A DNA stretch of 64,000 nt from Paucimonas lemoignei (lineage in GTDB: Bacteria; Pseudomonadota; Gammaproteobacteria; Pseudomonadales; Pseudomonadaceae): the NCBI GenBank assembly GCA_900475325.1, contig LS483371.1, positions 2,790,001 through 2,854,000 of the forward strand. The letters are read 5' to 3'. Below the pieces are notes generated by a model. That model was not told the DNA's origin and did no database searches. It saw nothing but the letters and a program-made list of their open reading frames with translations. A program made the position numbers and the translations under genes. This document shows, piece after piece, positions 9,010 through 17,044 of this stretch. The stretch's first letter is position 1. The number at the start of each line of letters is the position of its first letter.

Positions 9010-9714
9010 ATGGGCGCACAGTGGAAGGTCAAGCATAAAGAGGCAGCATCCAACGCCAAGGGTCGTATTTTCGGCAAGCTGTCCAAGGAAATCATGATCG
9101 CTGCTCGTGCCGGTGCAGACCCGGACATGAATCCGCGCCTGCGCCTGGTGGTCGAGCAGGCCAAAAAGGCCTCGATGCCCCGGGAGACTCTGGAGCGCGC
9201 GATCAAGAAAGGAGCCGGTCTGCTGGGCGGCGACGTCACGTTCGAGCGCCTCACCTACGAAGGCTTCGCGCCGCACCGTGTACCGGTGATCGTCGAATGC
9301 CTGACCGACAACATCAACCGCACCGTGTCGGAGATCCGCGTGCTGTTCCGCAAGGGCCAACTGGGCGCGGCGGGTTCGGTGTCCTGGGACTTCAACTACC
9401 AGGGCATGATCGAAGCGATGCCGATCAACCCTGATGCAGACCCTGACGAAGCGGCCATCGAAGCGGGTGCCCAGGATTGCGAGCCGGGCGAAGAGGGCGC
9501 TACGTTGTTCCTGACCGAGCCAACCGATATGGACGCGGTTTGCAAGAAGCTGCCGGAGTTCGGCTTTACCGTGCAATCGGCGCAGTTGGGCTACCGCCCG
9601 AAAAGCACCGTTGATGGTTTGACCGATGAGCAGATGGCCGAAGTCGAAGCTTTCCTCGAAGCCATCGACAATAACGATGATGTACAAAACGTGTACGTGG
9701 GGTTGGCGGGGTAA
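9010..9714 (+). CDS. YebC/PmpR family regulator (YeeN-like paralogue)
   Basis: 234 aa, the normal family length. It begins with [20 protein letters not shown], the variant of the usual GHSKW...KGK.F opening found in the YeeN-type branch. The segment [23 protein letters not shown] covers the family signature for domain 2. YebC-family proteins act as DNA-binding regulators or as ribosome-associated factors that relieve proline stalling; which applies to this paralogue is unknown. The canonical yebC normally lies beside ruvC, which is not here, so this is the second copy. It is a single-gene unit followed by a repeat block. Confidence 0.85.
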   Translation: MGAQWKVKHKEAASNAKGRIFGKLSKEIMIAARAGADPDMNPRLRLVVEQAKKASMPRETLERAIKKGAGLLGGDVTFERLTYEGFAPHRVPVIVECLTDNINRTVSEIRVLFRKGQLGAAGSVSWDFNYQGMIEAMPINPDADPDEAAIEAGAQDCEPGEEGATLFLTEPTDMDAVCKKLPEFGFTVQSAQLGYRPKSTVDGLTDEQMAEVEAFLEAIDNNDDVQNVYVGLAG

Positions 9715-9781
9715 ATCCTCGGCAGGTCTTGTCGGCACTGCGCTGCGTTTTTCAGGTGCACCTCGGTCTTGAGCTGACCAG

Positions 9782-9828
9782 GATTACGAGGGCTGCGAAA
9801 GCGGTTTGCCTGACACGCCGCTGTTCGC
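9782..9828. repeat. Truncated GCTGCGAA-type REP element
   Basis: ACGAGGGCTGCGAAAGCGG and the spacer through CGCCGCTGTTCGC match the elements at 3152 and 58243. The closing arm (AGCCTTCGGCAGCTCCT) is missing and the sequence passes straight into copy C of the long element. Confidence 0.6.
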
Positions 9829-9835
9829 CTCAAAA

Positions 9836-10551
9836 AATCAAAGCACTGCGCCTTGAATCGAGTTTCAACACAGCATCCGGGCGCTGCTGAGTCAGGTTCC
9901 GTCCTGACGGCCGGGTCACTTTTGGTGCCAAAAGTAACCAAAACCTCTGCGCTGGCGTACGGCCCCCGCTTCGCGGCGGTTCCTTCGCTCCGGCACCGTG
10001 GGGCGGGCACGCGCCGACGGGCCATCCATGGCCCAACGGCGCTCGCTCGGCATCCATGCCGAGCGACCCACCCCACGGCACCTCCACTCAGCCTCCCGAC
10101 GCGCATTTTGCGTCGTCTGGGAAATCGCGGCAGGAAAAGCAAAAGCAAATCTGCTTCGCAGATTTTTAGCATCACTTTCTTCCTGACCCACGCCCTGCTT
10201 TTGATTCTGGAAACCTGCGCAAAACGTAGGAGCGACACAAATTGCGACTTGTGGCCGGCCGAGCGCAGGTATTGCGCAGTGGGCAACCCGGCATGGATGC
10301 CGGGTTAGCCGCACCGGGCCATGGATGGCCCATTGCGGCGGCCCACGGAGCATTGCCGGAGCGAGGGAAGTCTGAGCCTTGGCGAAGACCCGGACAAAGG
10401 AGCGTGAGCGCTTTGGTTACTTTCGTCTGGGCCGGCATTCCGGCTTTTCGAAAGTGACGCGCCGTAAGGGCGCAAAGGTGACTCAGCGTCGCCGCCACTG
10501 CTGGATATACATGGTATTAGGGCTCTACCAACAGAGTATTCACAGGTCTTG
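9836..10551. repeat. Long composite palindromic intergenic element, copy C (about 0.72 kb)
   Basis: Same orientation as the copy at 30133 and inverted relative to that at 2431. It has the same hairpin series: ACTTTTGGTGCCAAAAGT at about 9917, GGGCCATCCATGGCCC at about 10019, GCTCGGCATCCATGCCGAGC at about 10044, then ACCCGGCATGGATGCCGGGT and GGGCCATGGATGGCCC near 10290-10330. It fills the whole gap between two converging genes (yebC-like and LRR-kinase). The frames seen inside it translate the same palindromes in copies A and B and are not called as genes. Confidence 0.85.
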
Positions 10552-10568
10552 TGTTGTTAAAGGCTCGG

Positions 10569-11864
10569 TCACCGCTCTTGAACCTGCCGCAAACAGCGCT
10601 CGACCTCTGCCAATGACGGCCGCTGGTTGACCACTTCCTGAACACAACGCGCCTGCAGTGCATGCAGTTCACGCGGCGCATCCTCGATGCAATGCTCCAG
10701 CAGCTCCCCCAACAAGATCCCGAATGCCCGGGCCTCGATGCGCTCGAGGGCGATGGCTTGTTGCGGGTTGGGGTGGAACGAAGCGGCGCCGAAGTCGCCC
10801 AGCAAACAGTCGCCGTTGAGGTTGCACAGGATGTTGTGTCCGTACAGATCACCATGGGTGATGCCGCAGCCATGCAGGTGTGCTGCCACTGATGCGATGC
10901 CGTGGGCCATGCGCAACACGACCGGCAGCGACAGACGAAGGTCGGTCGGGTAGATATCACGCGTGCAGGAGTCCAGGCTGGGTGGCCCCGCCAGATTGAT
11001 GAAGTGCGGGCCAATCAACTGCATGACCAGTGCGGCCTGAGCTTGCGGGTGCTCGGTAATCTGCCCCTCAACGTCGATCAGGTTCGGATGCTTGCCAGCG
11101 GCGATGCACGCGGCCATTTCATTGAGGGGCGAACCATCGCTGGTGACGCTGCCTTTATAGCGTTTGACGGCCACCGCTTCGGCGGGTTGATCCGGCCTCT
11201 GCCAGAGCGCCTGTTCGATAATGCCGGACGCACCTTCCCCCAGTTGTTGCTGGATCGTGAGCTGGCCCCAGGGGACTAGCCGCGCCGGGACGGGCGTTTG
11301 AGCTGGGCACAGCGGGTTACCTGCAAATGCCAGCCATGCCAGGGAGGGCATTTGCAGCAGCCACTCCGGCAGCTGGGTGAGCTGGTTGGCTGAAATCCTC
11401 AGCAACTCCAGCATGTGGCAGCGAGCAAGGCTGGCAGGCAAGCTGCGCAACCGGTTGCCCGCCAGCATGAGCTTCTGTAGCGAGCCGCAGTCACCCAGTG
11501 CGTCCGGCAGCTGCTCGATGGCGTTGTCGGTGAGGATCAGCCAGCGCAGCAAAGGCGGTAATGCGGCGGCAGGTACCCGGTTGATCCGGTTGGCCTTGAA
11601 GCCAACGATGCGCAGGCTGGCACAGCGACCAACGCACGCCGGAAGCTCGGTGAACTGATTGTCCGAGCAGAACAGCACCTCAAGGCGATGCAGCCGATGC
11701 AGATTGTCCGGCAGGGTATGCAGGTTATTGCCGGTCAGGTTGAGGGTTTCCAGCGAATCGGCCAGGTCGAATATTTCTTCCGGGAATTCGCTCAACCCAC
11801 ACGACAGATTCAGCCGTTTGATACCGGCCAGCTTGCCAGCGCGCAGTTCTGCGAGGCTATGCAT
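10569..11864 (-). CDS. Leucine-rich-repeat protein with C-terminal protein kinase domain
   Basis: 431 aa. Residues ~15-190 are about seven LRR units with the short pattern L..L.L..N.L..LP (for example LETLNLTGNNLHTLPDNL). Residues ~210-425 are a eukaryotic-like kinase: Gly-loop LGEGASGII, catalytic Lys in VAVKRYKG, catalytic loop HGDLYGHNIL and metal-binding GDFGAA in place of DFG-A. It has no signal peptide or membrane segment, so it is probably cytoplasmic. It starts 3 bp after the TetR gene with no clear ribosome-binding site, suggesting translational coupling. LRR-kinases of this form occur in fluorescent pseudomonads; substrates are not known to me. Confidence 0.85.
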   Translation of the reverse strand: MHSLAELRAGKLAGIKRLNLSCGLSEFPEEIFDLADSLETLNLTGNNLHTLPDNLHRLHRLEVLFCSDNQFTELPACVGRCASLRIVGFKANRINRVPAAALPPLLRWLILTDNAIEQLPDALGDCGSLQKLMLAGNRLRSLPASLARCHMLELLRISANQLTQLPEWLLQMPSLAWLAFAGNPLCPAQTPVPARLVPWGQLTIQQQLGEGASGIIEQALWQRPDQPAEAVAVKRYKGSVTSDGSPLNEMAACIAAGKHPNLIDVEGQITEHPQAQAALVMQLIGPHFINLAGPPSLDSCTRDIYPTDLRLSLPVVLRMAHGIASVAAHLHGCGITHGDLYGHNILCNLNGDCLLGDFGAASFHPNPQQAIALERIEARAFGILLGELLEHCIEDAPRELHALQARCVQEVVNQRPSLAEVERCLRQVQER

Positions 11865-11867
11865 GGC

Positions 11868-12443
11868 TCAGTCGACATCAGAGGGTTGAGTGGCGAGCAC
11901 CAGGCAGCGATCGACCCACTGATGAACGCGCGCCAGGCTGGGCGCGGCTTCGGCGTACAGGATGCGGTAGATCAGCGGCGCAATCACCATGTCGATCAGA
12001 TCGTCTGCGGGTGGAGCACTCTCGCCGCGGGTTTGTGCGCGGTCGATGATGGTCTGCACCTGGTCGCGGGTGATGCCGATGCATTTGCCCGAGCAGGTGG
12101 TGGCGCTGCTGGCGACCACATCGCGCATCATTTCGCGGCCCGGGGCGGAATTCATTTCGTCCAGGTACATCTCTGTCCAGGTCAGCAGGTCGTCGCGCAG
12201 GTTGCCGCAGTCAATGGGCTCATCCGGGCGCAAGCGCTCGACGGCAGTGTCTGCCAATAAGGTAGTGAGGTCGCCCCAGCGGCGGTAGATGGTCGATGGG
12301 GTGACGCCTGCGCGGGCAGCAATCATCGGCACGCTCAAGGCGCCGCGATCATGCTCGTTGAGCAAATCACGCACCGCGCTATGAATCGACTCCTGCACCC
12401 GGGCACTGCGGCCCCCGGTGCGTATTCCTTCTTTTATAGCCAT
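11868..12443 (-). CDS. TetR/AcrR family transcriptional regulator
   Basis: 191 aa from ATG 12443. The N-terminal helix-turn-helix (ALSVPMIAARAGVTPSTIYRRWGD, about residues 36-59) is typical of TetR proteins. The C-terminal ligand domain ending in RVHQWVDRCLVLA resembles the TetR_C subgroup paired with MFS exporters. It is divergent from the MFS gene, which it probably represses, and is followed by the LRR-kinase gene with a 3-bp gap. An in-frame extension towards 12680 exists but would run into the divergent MFS gene and is rejected. Confidence 0.87.
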   Translation of the reverse strand: MAIKEGIRTGGRSARVQESIHSAVRDLLNEHDRGALSVPMIAARAGVTPSTIYRRWGDLTTLLADTAVERLRPDEPIDCGNLRDDLLTWTEMYLDEMNSAPGREMMRDVVASSATTCSGKCIGITRDQVQTIIDRAQTRGESAPPADDLIDMVIAPLIYRILYAEAAPSLARVHQWVDRCLVLATQPSDVD

Positions 12444-12548
12444 GTGGCGGACCTTAACACAAAGTATTTGCTTTAAGCACAAGCAGCTCGCACAATCCGG
12501 AACGCTAAACATTAGCTTTAATAAAGTGCCTGATCGGAGAGTGTACCC
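12444..12548. promoter_or_regulatory. Divergent TetR/MFS promoter and candidate operators
   Basis: This 105-bp region is AT-rich compared with its flanks. It holds two inverted AAAG/CTTT motifs: AAAGTATTTGCTTT (about 12462-12475) and CTTTAATAAAG (about 12516-12526). These are candidate TetR operators by position and symmetry only. AGAGTG lies shortly before the MFS start. Confidence 0.45.
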
Positions 12549-13760
12549 ATGTCCCCGCTTTTTCAGAACCCGGATGTGAATGTCAGGGGCCGCAAGCCGG
12601 TAGGGTTCCTGGCGTTGACCACCTTGTGCTTCTTCGCTGCGTCCAGCGTTCCCACCCCGATTTATCACGTCTACCAGCAAGCCTGGGGGGTTTCAGCGGC
12701 CATGTTGACCCTGGTGTTTGCCATGTATGCCTTCACCTTGCTGGCGGCGTTATTGTTGGTGGGCTCGTTGTCTGACTACCTGGGCCGTCGACCGGTTATT
12801 TTTGCCGCGCTGGTGCTGGAGATCGTCGCGATGCTGTTGTTCATCTTCGCCGTGGATGTCAGCTGGCTGCTGTTCGCGCGCACGATTCAGGGCATTGCCA
12901 CCGGCATGGCGGGCAGCGCGCTGGGTGCGGCATTGCTCGACAGCGATGAACAGCAAGGCCCTTTGGTCAACAGTATCGCGCCGATGTTTGGCATGGCGGT
13001 GGGCGCCCTGGGCAGCGGGTTGCTGGTGGAGCTGGCGCCGCATCCGACGTTGCTGGGCTACTGCGTGTTACTGGCAGCGTTTGTCGCACAGGCGGTTTAT
13101 ATCTGGTTTATCCCCGAGACGGTCAGTGCGCAACCTGGGGCATGGGCTTCGCTGAAGCCTTCGCTGCATGTGCCGCCGCAAGCGCGACGTACGCTGTGGC
13201 TGGTGTTGCCAGTGGATATCGCGGCATGGTCGCTGGGCGGATTCTTCCTTTCACTGACGCCTTCGTTGCTGGCGGCTGCCACGGGCACCACTTCAGCGAT
13301 CAATGGCGGGCTGGCGGTTGCGACCCTGACCATGAGCGGCGCGATGGCCATTCTGTTTATGCGGGTGCGTGCTGCTGCGCTGGGGTTGTGGGTCGGGGCG
13401 AGTTTCCTGCCGTTAGGCGTTGGGGTGATTCTTGGCGCAGTCAACGGCGGCTGGCTGTGGCTGTTCTTTGTCGGCACCGTCATTGCGGGGATAGGCTTCG
13501 GGTCGGGTTTTCTGGGCGCCTTGCGGCTGTTGTTGCCCTTGGCCCAGGCCCATGAACGGGCGGGGTTGATGTCGACGTTCTACGCGCTCAGTTACCTGGC
13601 GTTCTGCATTCCGGCGCTGATTGCCGGATTGAGCGCACACAGTTTTGGCCTGATAGCGACGACCAACGTGTATGGCGCGGTGGTCATCGTGCTGGCGCTG
13701 ATGGCGTTGGCGGGGTTGGTTGTTCGAGCGCTGGCGGGTCGGACGGTGGCGGCGGCCTAG
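12549..13760 (+). CDS. MFS transporter, probable drug/solute exporter
   Basis: 403 aa with about 12 predicted hydrophobic helices. The MFS signature between helices 2 and 3 is clear (GSLSDYLGRRPV, about residues 74-85), and helix 4 contains FARTIQGIATGMAGSALGA. The opening FFAASSVPTPIYHVYQQAW is typical of MFS proteins controlled by divergent TetR regulators. Substrate is unknown. The gene stands alone on this strand and is followed by a REPIN. Confidence 0.87.
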   Translation: MSPLFQNPDVNVRGRKPVGFLALTTLCFFAASSVPTPIYHVYQQAWGVSAAMLTLVFAMYAFTLLAALLLVGSLSDYLGRRPVIFAALVLEIVAMLLFIFAVDVSWLLFARTIQGIATGMAGSALGAALLDSDEQQGPLVNSIAPMFGMAVGALGSGLLVELAPHPTLLGYCVLLAAFVAQAVYIWFIPETVSAQPGAWASLKPSLHVPPQARRTLWLVLPVDIAAWSLGGFFLSLTPSLLAAATGTTSAINGGLAVATLTMSGAMAILFMRVRAAALGLWVGASFLPLGVGVILGAVNGGWLWLFFVGTVIAGIGFGSGFLGALRLLLPLAQAHERAGLMSTFYALSYLAFCIPALIAGLSAHSFGLIATTNVYGAVVIVLALMALAGLVVRALAGRTVAAA

Positions 13761-13851
13761 CCATGGCTGCCTGACGAACAGCCATCGCGTGCCTCACAAG
13801 CTGGGTGCGCTCTCATCAAACATAAATAACTATCTGAATTTAAGTGATTTT

Positions 13852-13961
13852 CTGTGGGAGCGACCGGAGTGGCGCGTCACCTTGCTCGCGAAGAGGTCGA
13901 TACATCCTCCGCATCTTCTGGGCCTGTCGAATTGCCTTCGCGAGCAAGCTCGCTCCCACGG
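13852..13961. repeat. REPIN (GTGGGAGCGA type)
   Basis: Inverted arms GTGGGAGCGACCGG... and CTTCGCGAGCAAGCTCGCTCCCAC flank a ~60-bp spacer. The left arm is diverged from the right. It lies between converging genes. Confidence 0.7.
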
Positions 13962-14031
13962 GTTCTGTGTTGTTGCGCCACGGGTGAACTGTCAAGTGAC
14001 CGGGCTGGCGCTCCCACATCCAATTGAGGCT

Positions 14032-15171
14032 TCAGCGCAGCGTCGGCGCCATTTCCGACAATGTTGTCAGCACATCCTTTGCCAATTGCTTTGAACGCTT
14101 ACCGTCCCAGCCGGTGGTCGGGTTGGGGGCGTCGTCGTTGTCCTTGAAGGGCATCTCCAGGGTCAGCGACAGGCATTGGTATTGCTCGCCGACGCTGTTG
14201 CACGCCAGGTTCATGTTGGCCTGCCCAGGCCGCGAGCGGGTGTAACCGTAGCGGGTCTGGAAGTCGCGGGTGATGCTGCTCAGATGGCTGCGGAACTGCT
14301 CTTCCAGCTGTTGCTGTTTAGCGCTGTAGCCAGGGTTGCCTTCGCAGGCCGCCGTGAAGACGTAAGGGATTTCCTCATCGCCATGCACATCGAGGAACAT
14401 GTCGACGCCGTACTTTTCCATCTGCTGTTTGACGAAAAACACCTCAGGGCTGCTCTCCTGAGTTGAATCCTGCCAGGCGCGGTTGAGGTCCTTGCCATTG
14501 GCGTTGGTGCGCAAATGCCCGTGGAATGAGCCGTCCGGGTTCATGTGCGGCACCAGATACAGGTCGGCCACGGCCAGCAATTGGTTCATGACCGGGTCAT
14601 CGCGCCCCTGCAGGCGCTCGATCACGCCTTCCATGAACCACTCGGCCATGTGCTCGCCGGGATGTTGCTGGGCGATGATCCAGATCTTGCGTTTGCCCGC
14701 CGCGCCGTCGCCTTTGCGCAGCAGGGTGATATCCCGACCCTCGACACTTTTGCCGGTTGCCAGCAGTTGCGTGCCGGCTGCACCCAGCGCCTGCTCGAGC
14801 AACCACTCATGACGCTCACGGCTGTAGGGCTCGAAATAGGCAAACCAGACTTGCGGTTGCTCAGGCGCCAGTTCGAAGTTCAGGGCACGGCCGTCAAAGG
14901 TGGACGGCACGCGAAACCAGTGCTTGTGATCGTAGGAGGCTGCGGCGTTGTAGCCCGTCCAGGCGCTGTTGTAGCTGGACTGGCTGGCGTTGGTCAGGCT
15001 GAAGCGATGGGGCTGACCCACCTGCAGGCCCTCGGCCTTGAAGTGGAACCATTGGAAATGCGGGCTGCGGGTATCGGGACGCATGGCCAGCTGAATATGG
15101 GCAGGGTTGCTGGCGTCGATCACTTCGATATTGCCGCTGTCGAAGTCGGCGCTGATCTTGAGAGAGGTCAC
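14032..15171 (-). CDS. M14-type zinc carboxypeptidase (cytosolic Nna1-like branch)
   Basis: 379 aa. The N-terminal ~120 residues form the beta-rich domain found in Nna1/CCP-type enzymes (SYNSAWTGYNAAASYDHKHWFRVP). The catalytic domain has the zinc motif QQHPGEHMAEWF (HxxE, about residues 178-181), NPDG, the substrate-binding segment DLNRAWQ, and DVHGDEEIPYVF for the third zinc ligand. LTLEMPFKDN near the end carries the catalytic Glu. There is no signal peptide. It removes C-terminal residues from peptides; the natural substrate in pseudomonads is unclear. It has no operon partner. Confidence 0.87.
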   Translation of the reverse strand: MTSLKISADFDSGNIEVIDASNPAHIQLAMRPDTRSPHFQWFHFKAEGLQVGQPHRFSLTNASQSSYNSAWTGYNAAASYDHKHWFRVPSTFDGRALNFELAPEQPQVWFAYFEPYSRERHEWLLEQALGAAGTQLLATGKSVEGRDITLLRKGDGAAGKRKIWIIAQQHPGEHMAEWFMEGVIERLQGRDDPVMNQLLAVADLYLVPHMNPDGSFHGHLRTNANGKDLNRAWQDSTQESSPEVFFVKQQMEKYGVDMFLDVHGDEEIPYVFTAACEGNPGYSAKQQQLEEQFRSHLSSITRDFQTRYGYTRSRPGQANMNLACNSVGEQYQCLSLTLEMPFKDNDDAPNPTTGWDGKRSKQLAKDVLTTLSEMAPTLR

Positions 15172-15287
15172 GGTTCTGTCCTGTGTACGTTAGTGCCAGT
15201 TGTGGCAGCTACTTTACACGCAACAGGGCGGGCCCCTGCGACCAAAAGTTCTGTCAATCGGCCATGGATAGCCAGCCAACTGACGCT

Positions 15288-15830
15288 TCAGGCAAAGGCC
15301 TCGGCCGTCATGAACACAGCGCAGAGGAACGCTGTCGCCGCGCACCACAGGACATAACTGCGCCGCTTGCGCCGATGCCAGCCACTGGCACCCAGCACTG
15401 CGGCCGGAGCCTGCAGTTGGCGCCAGAGTCGTTCGGTGGCCTCGAATGCGTTGAGGTGCGCCAGGTCAGCGTCCAGCCAGTGCCGGAATTCAATGCGTTG
15501 GCTGGCCGTCGCGTGGGGGCTTTGCAGGTGCACATACCAGCGGCTGGCCTGCTCGGCAACCGAGTCGCAAGCGCTCAAAGAGGCTCCTGAATAACGACGG
15601 GCCTGTTGCAGGGCGCGAACCATGGCGTGTTCCACTACCTGAACATCGATATGCAGCACGCTGGCGATGGTCGCGTAGGGCAGGTTGTCGAGGCGGCTGA
15701 GGAGGAAAACCTGTTGCGCCCGGCGGGGCAGCTTTGACAGGCTGCGGTGTAGCTCTTCGCCTTGCTGGCTCAGCAGGGCGTCAGGCTGCCGCGCGGGCAG
15801 GGCGGGAAAGGACGAGAGTTGAATACTCAT
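15288..15830 (-). CDS. Sigma-70 region-4 / FecR-N (DUF4880) hybrid membrane protein
   Basis: 180 aa from ATG 15830. Residues ~35-80 resemble ECF sigma region 4 (LPRRAQQVFLLSRLDNLPYA, then a helix-turn-helix). Residues ~90-135 match the cytoplasmic N-domain of FecR-type anti-sigma factors (QASRWYVHLQSP, FRHWLDADLAHLNAFE). A single C-terminal transmembrane helix (about 158-175) ends the protein with almost no periplasmic part. Sigma region 2 (core and -10 binding) and the periplasmic FecR domain are both missing, so it cannot be a complete sigma factor or a complete anti-sigma factor. A Fur-like box lies ~100 bp upstream. Further in-frame starts up to 15893 are less likely. Confidence 0.72.
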   Translation of the reverse strand: MSIQLSSFPALPARQPDALLSQQGEELHRSLSKLPRRAQQVFLLSRLDNLPYATIASVLHIDVQVVEHAMVRALQQARRYSGASLSACDSVAEQASRWYVHLQSPHATASQRIEFRHWLDADLAHLNAFEATERLWRQLQAPAAVLGASGWHRRKRRSYVLWCAATAFLCAVFMTAEAFA

Positions 15831-15928
15831 GATCGATTGCCTCGCAGGTTTCGCATGATGTGTCTTCCTTGAAGCGTGGAGTAGAGCCGTCATCCCTGAC
15901 GTACAGCAGAATGCAGTAACAGACCGCT

Positions 15929-15947
15929 AAAAATGAGATTGGTTCTC
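15929..15947. promoter_or_regulatory. Candidate Fur box upstream of the sigma4-FecR hybrid
   Basis: AAAAATGAGATTGGTTCTC matches 12 of 19 positions of the consensus GATAATGATAATCATTATC. Its place upstream of a FecI/FecR-related gene supports iron control. The remaining sequence to about 16140 holds no gene that I can support; TTGCTATGATCC near 16030 resembles a promoter but no product follows. Confidence 0.5.
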
Positions 15948-16144
15948 AAGTGACAGGCCGGATCAGTTACGGATTATCTGACGCTTATAGCCCATAAAAG
16001 TGATCGGCACAGGCCCATCGAGCCATCTTTTTGCTATGATCCGCGCCATTGCAGCATGACAAGTCTTCATTAGCCTGAAGAACGCAACACCGGCAACACC
16101 CAGACCGAACCGAAACAGTAGATCGCAAAGATCAAAGCAGCACT

Positions 16145-16173
16145 AAAAAAAAGACCCGGAAAAAATCCGGGTC
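16145..16173 (-). terminator. Intrinsic terminator of PrrF
   Basis: 8-bp stem (16153-16160 with 16166-16173), 5-nt loop, and a U8 tract on the minus strand (plus-strand A run 16145-16152). Confidence 0.9.
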
Positions 16174-16257
16174 AAAAACCGTGATTAGCCTGATGAGGAG
16201 ATAATCCAGAAGCCGACCTAAGACTTCTGAGTTATCCAACTGACCTTGCGGCCAGTT
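16145..16257 (-). ncRNA. prrF: PrrF iron-responsive small RNA
   Basis: About 113 nt, the size of PrrF1/PrrF2. On the minus strand the predicted RNA starts with AACTGG, forms a 5' hairpin (AACTGGCC...GGTCAGTT), and then contains TCTCCTCATCAGGCTAATCA (about 16182-16201). As I recall, that is the conserved seed by which PrrF pairs with mRNAs of iron-rich proteins such as sodB and aconitase. It ends in a GACCCGGA/TCCGGGTC terminator with eight U residues. A 15/19 Fur box overlaps its promoter. Only one copy is seen, unlike the tandem pair of P. aeruginosa. Ends are inferred, not mapped. Confidence 0.9.
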
Positions 16258-16260
16258 GCT

Positions 16261-16279
16261 TGCAATAATAATCATTATC
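16261..16279. promoter_or_regulatory. Fur box controlling prrF
   Basis: TGCAATAATAATCATTATC matches the Fur consensus at 15 of 19 positions and lies immediately upstream of the inferred PrrF 5' end. Iron-bound Fur would block transcription. Confidence 0.85.
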
Positions 16280-16342
16280 ATTTGCAAGTCAAAGCTTTTT
16301 ATCGCCCCCATTGAAAAAAATTCAGAAATCGCCTGACGCCCG

Positions 16343-16810
16343 TCAGTCCAGCGGCAGCTCTGTCGTGCGTTTCACTTCGCTCATGGCGATGTTGGAATGG
16401 GCTTCCTGTACGTGGGGCTGCTGCAGTAAATGGTCCCGAAGGAAGCGCTCATAACTGGCGATGTCCTGCGCCACGACCTTGAGCAGGAAATCCATATCCC
16501 CGGCCATCGTGTAGCACTCCAGCACCTGCGGGTAGCCGGTGATCGCCTCTTCGAATTCGGCCAGGTAGCGCCTGCCGTGCCCGGACAATTTCACGTCGAC
16601 GAACACGGTCATGGTCAGGCCGAGTTTCTGCGGGTTGAGCAGGGCGACCTTGCGCTCGATAAAGCCTTCCTCCTGGAGGCGATTGATCCGCCGCCAGCAG
16701 GGCGACTGCGACAGCTCTACGCGCTCGGCGATTTCTGCAGCGGAGAGGTCGGCGTCATGCTGTAGCAGACGCAGGATGCGGCGGTCGATGGGGCTTAATT
16801 TAATCTGCAT
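16343..16810 (-). CDS. Lrp/AsnC family transcriptional regulator
   Basis: 155 aa, standard length. It has an N-terminal HTH (LSAAEIAERVELSQSPCWRR, about residues 22-41) and a C-terminal RAM ligand domain (MAGDMDFLLKVVAQDIASYERFLRDHL). It is divergent from the indolepyruvate oxidoreductase gene, and a 7-bp inverted repeat lies between them, so it most likely controls that gene in response to an aromatic or branched amino acid. The ligand is inferred from context only. Confidence 0.88.
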   Translation of the reverse strand: MQIKLSPIDRRILRLLQHDADLSAAEIAERVELSQSPCWRRINRLQEEGFIERKVALLNPQKLGLTMTVFVDVKLSGHGRRYLAEFEEAITGYPQVLECYTMAGDMDFLLKVVAQDIASYERFLRDHLLQQPHVQEAHSNIAMSEVKRTTELPLD

Positions 16811-16899
16811 GAATTGACCCTTATTTTTATTTTTATTGAAACGAACATGCGCAATATCAGCAGATTCCCGCCCATTTAGAAAGAAAAAGCCTCATTGCT

Positions 16900-16945
16900 A
16901 CAGGCAGTATTTTGCCTGTGACCGCCGAGAAGAACGGCTCGGCGG
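16900..16945 (+). promoter_or_regulatory. Palindrome and hairpin in the Lrp / indolepyruvate oxidoreductase gap
   Basis: ACAGGCA (16900-16906), six bases, then TGCCTGT (16913-16919): a perfect inverted repeat of the form expected for an Lrp/AsnC operator. Next comes a perfect 8-bp stem, CCGCCGAG (16922-16929) with CTCGGCGG (16938-16945), which could fold in the leader of the downstream mRNA. GGGAG precedes the downstream ATG by 9 nt. Confidence 0.55.
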
Positions 16946-17044
16946 GCCGGGCGTGCAGGCACGACCCGGATTAGCTGCACTACAGTCTTCAAAAGCAAGA
17001 GTCATCAAAAACAAGCTCATAAAAATAATAGGGAGCGCGCCTGA

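Noticed and set aside
12444..12680. Longer start for the TetR gene
   Set aside because: It would run through the divergent promoter into the MFS coding region; the ATG at 12443 fits the family's start.
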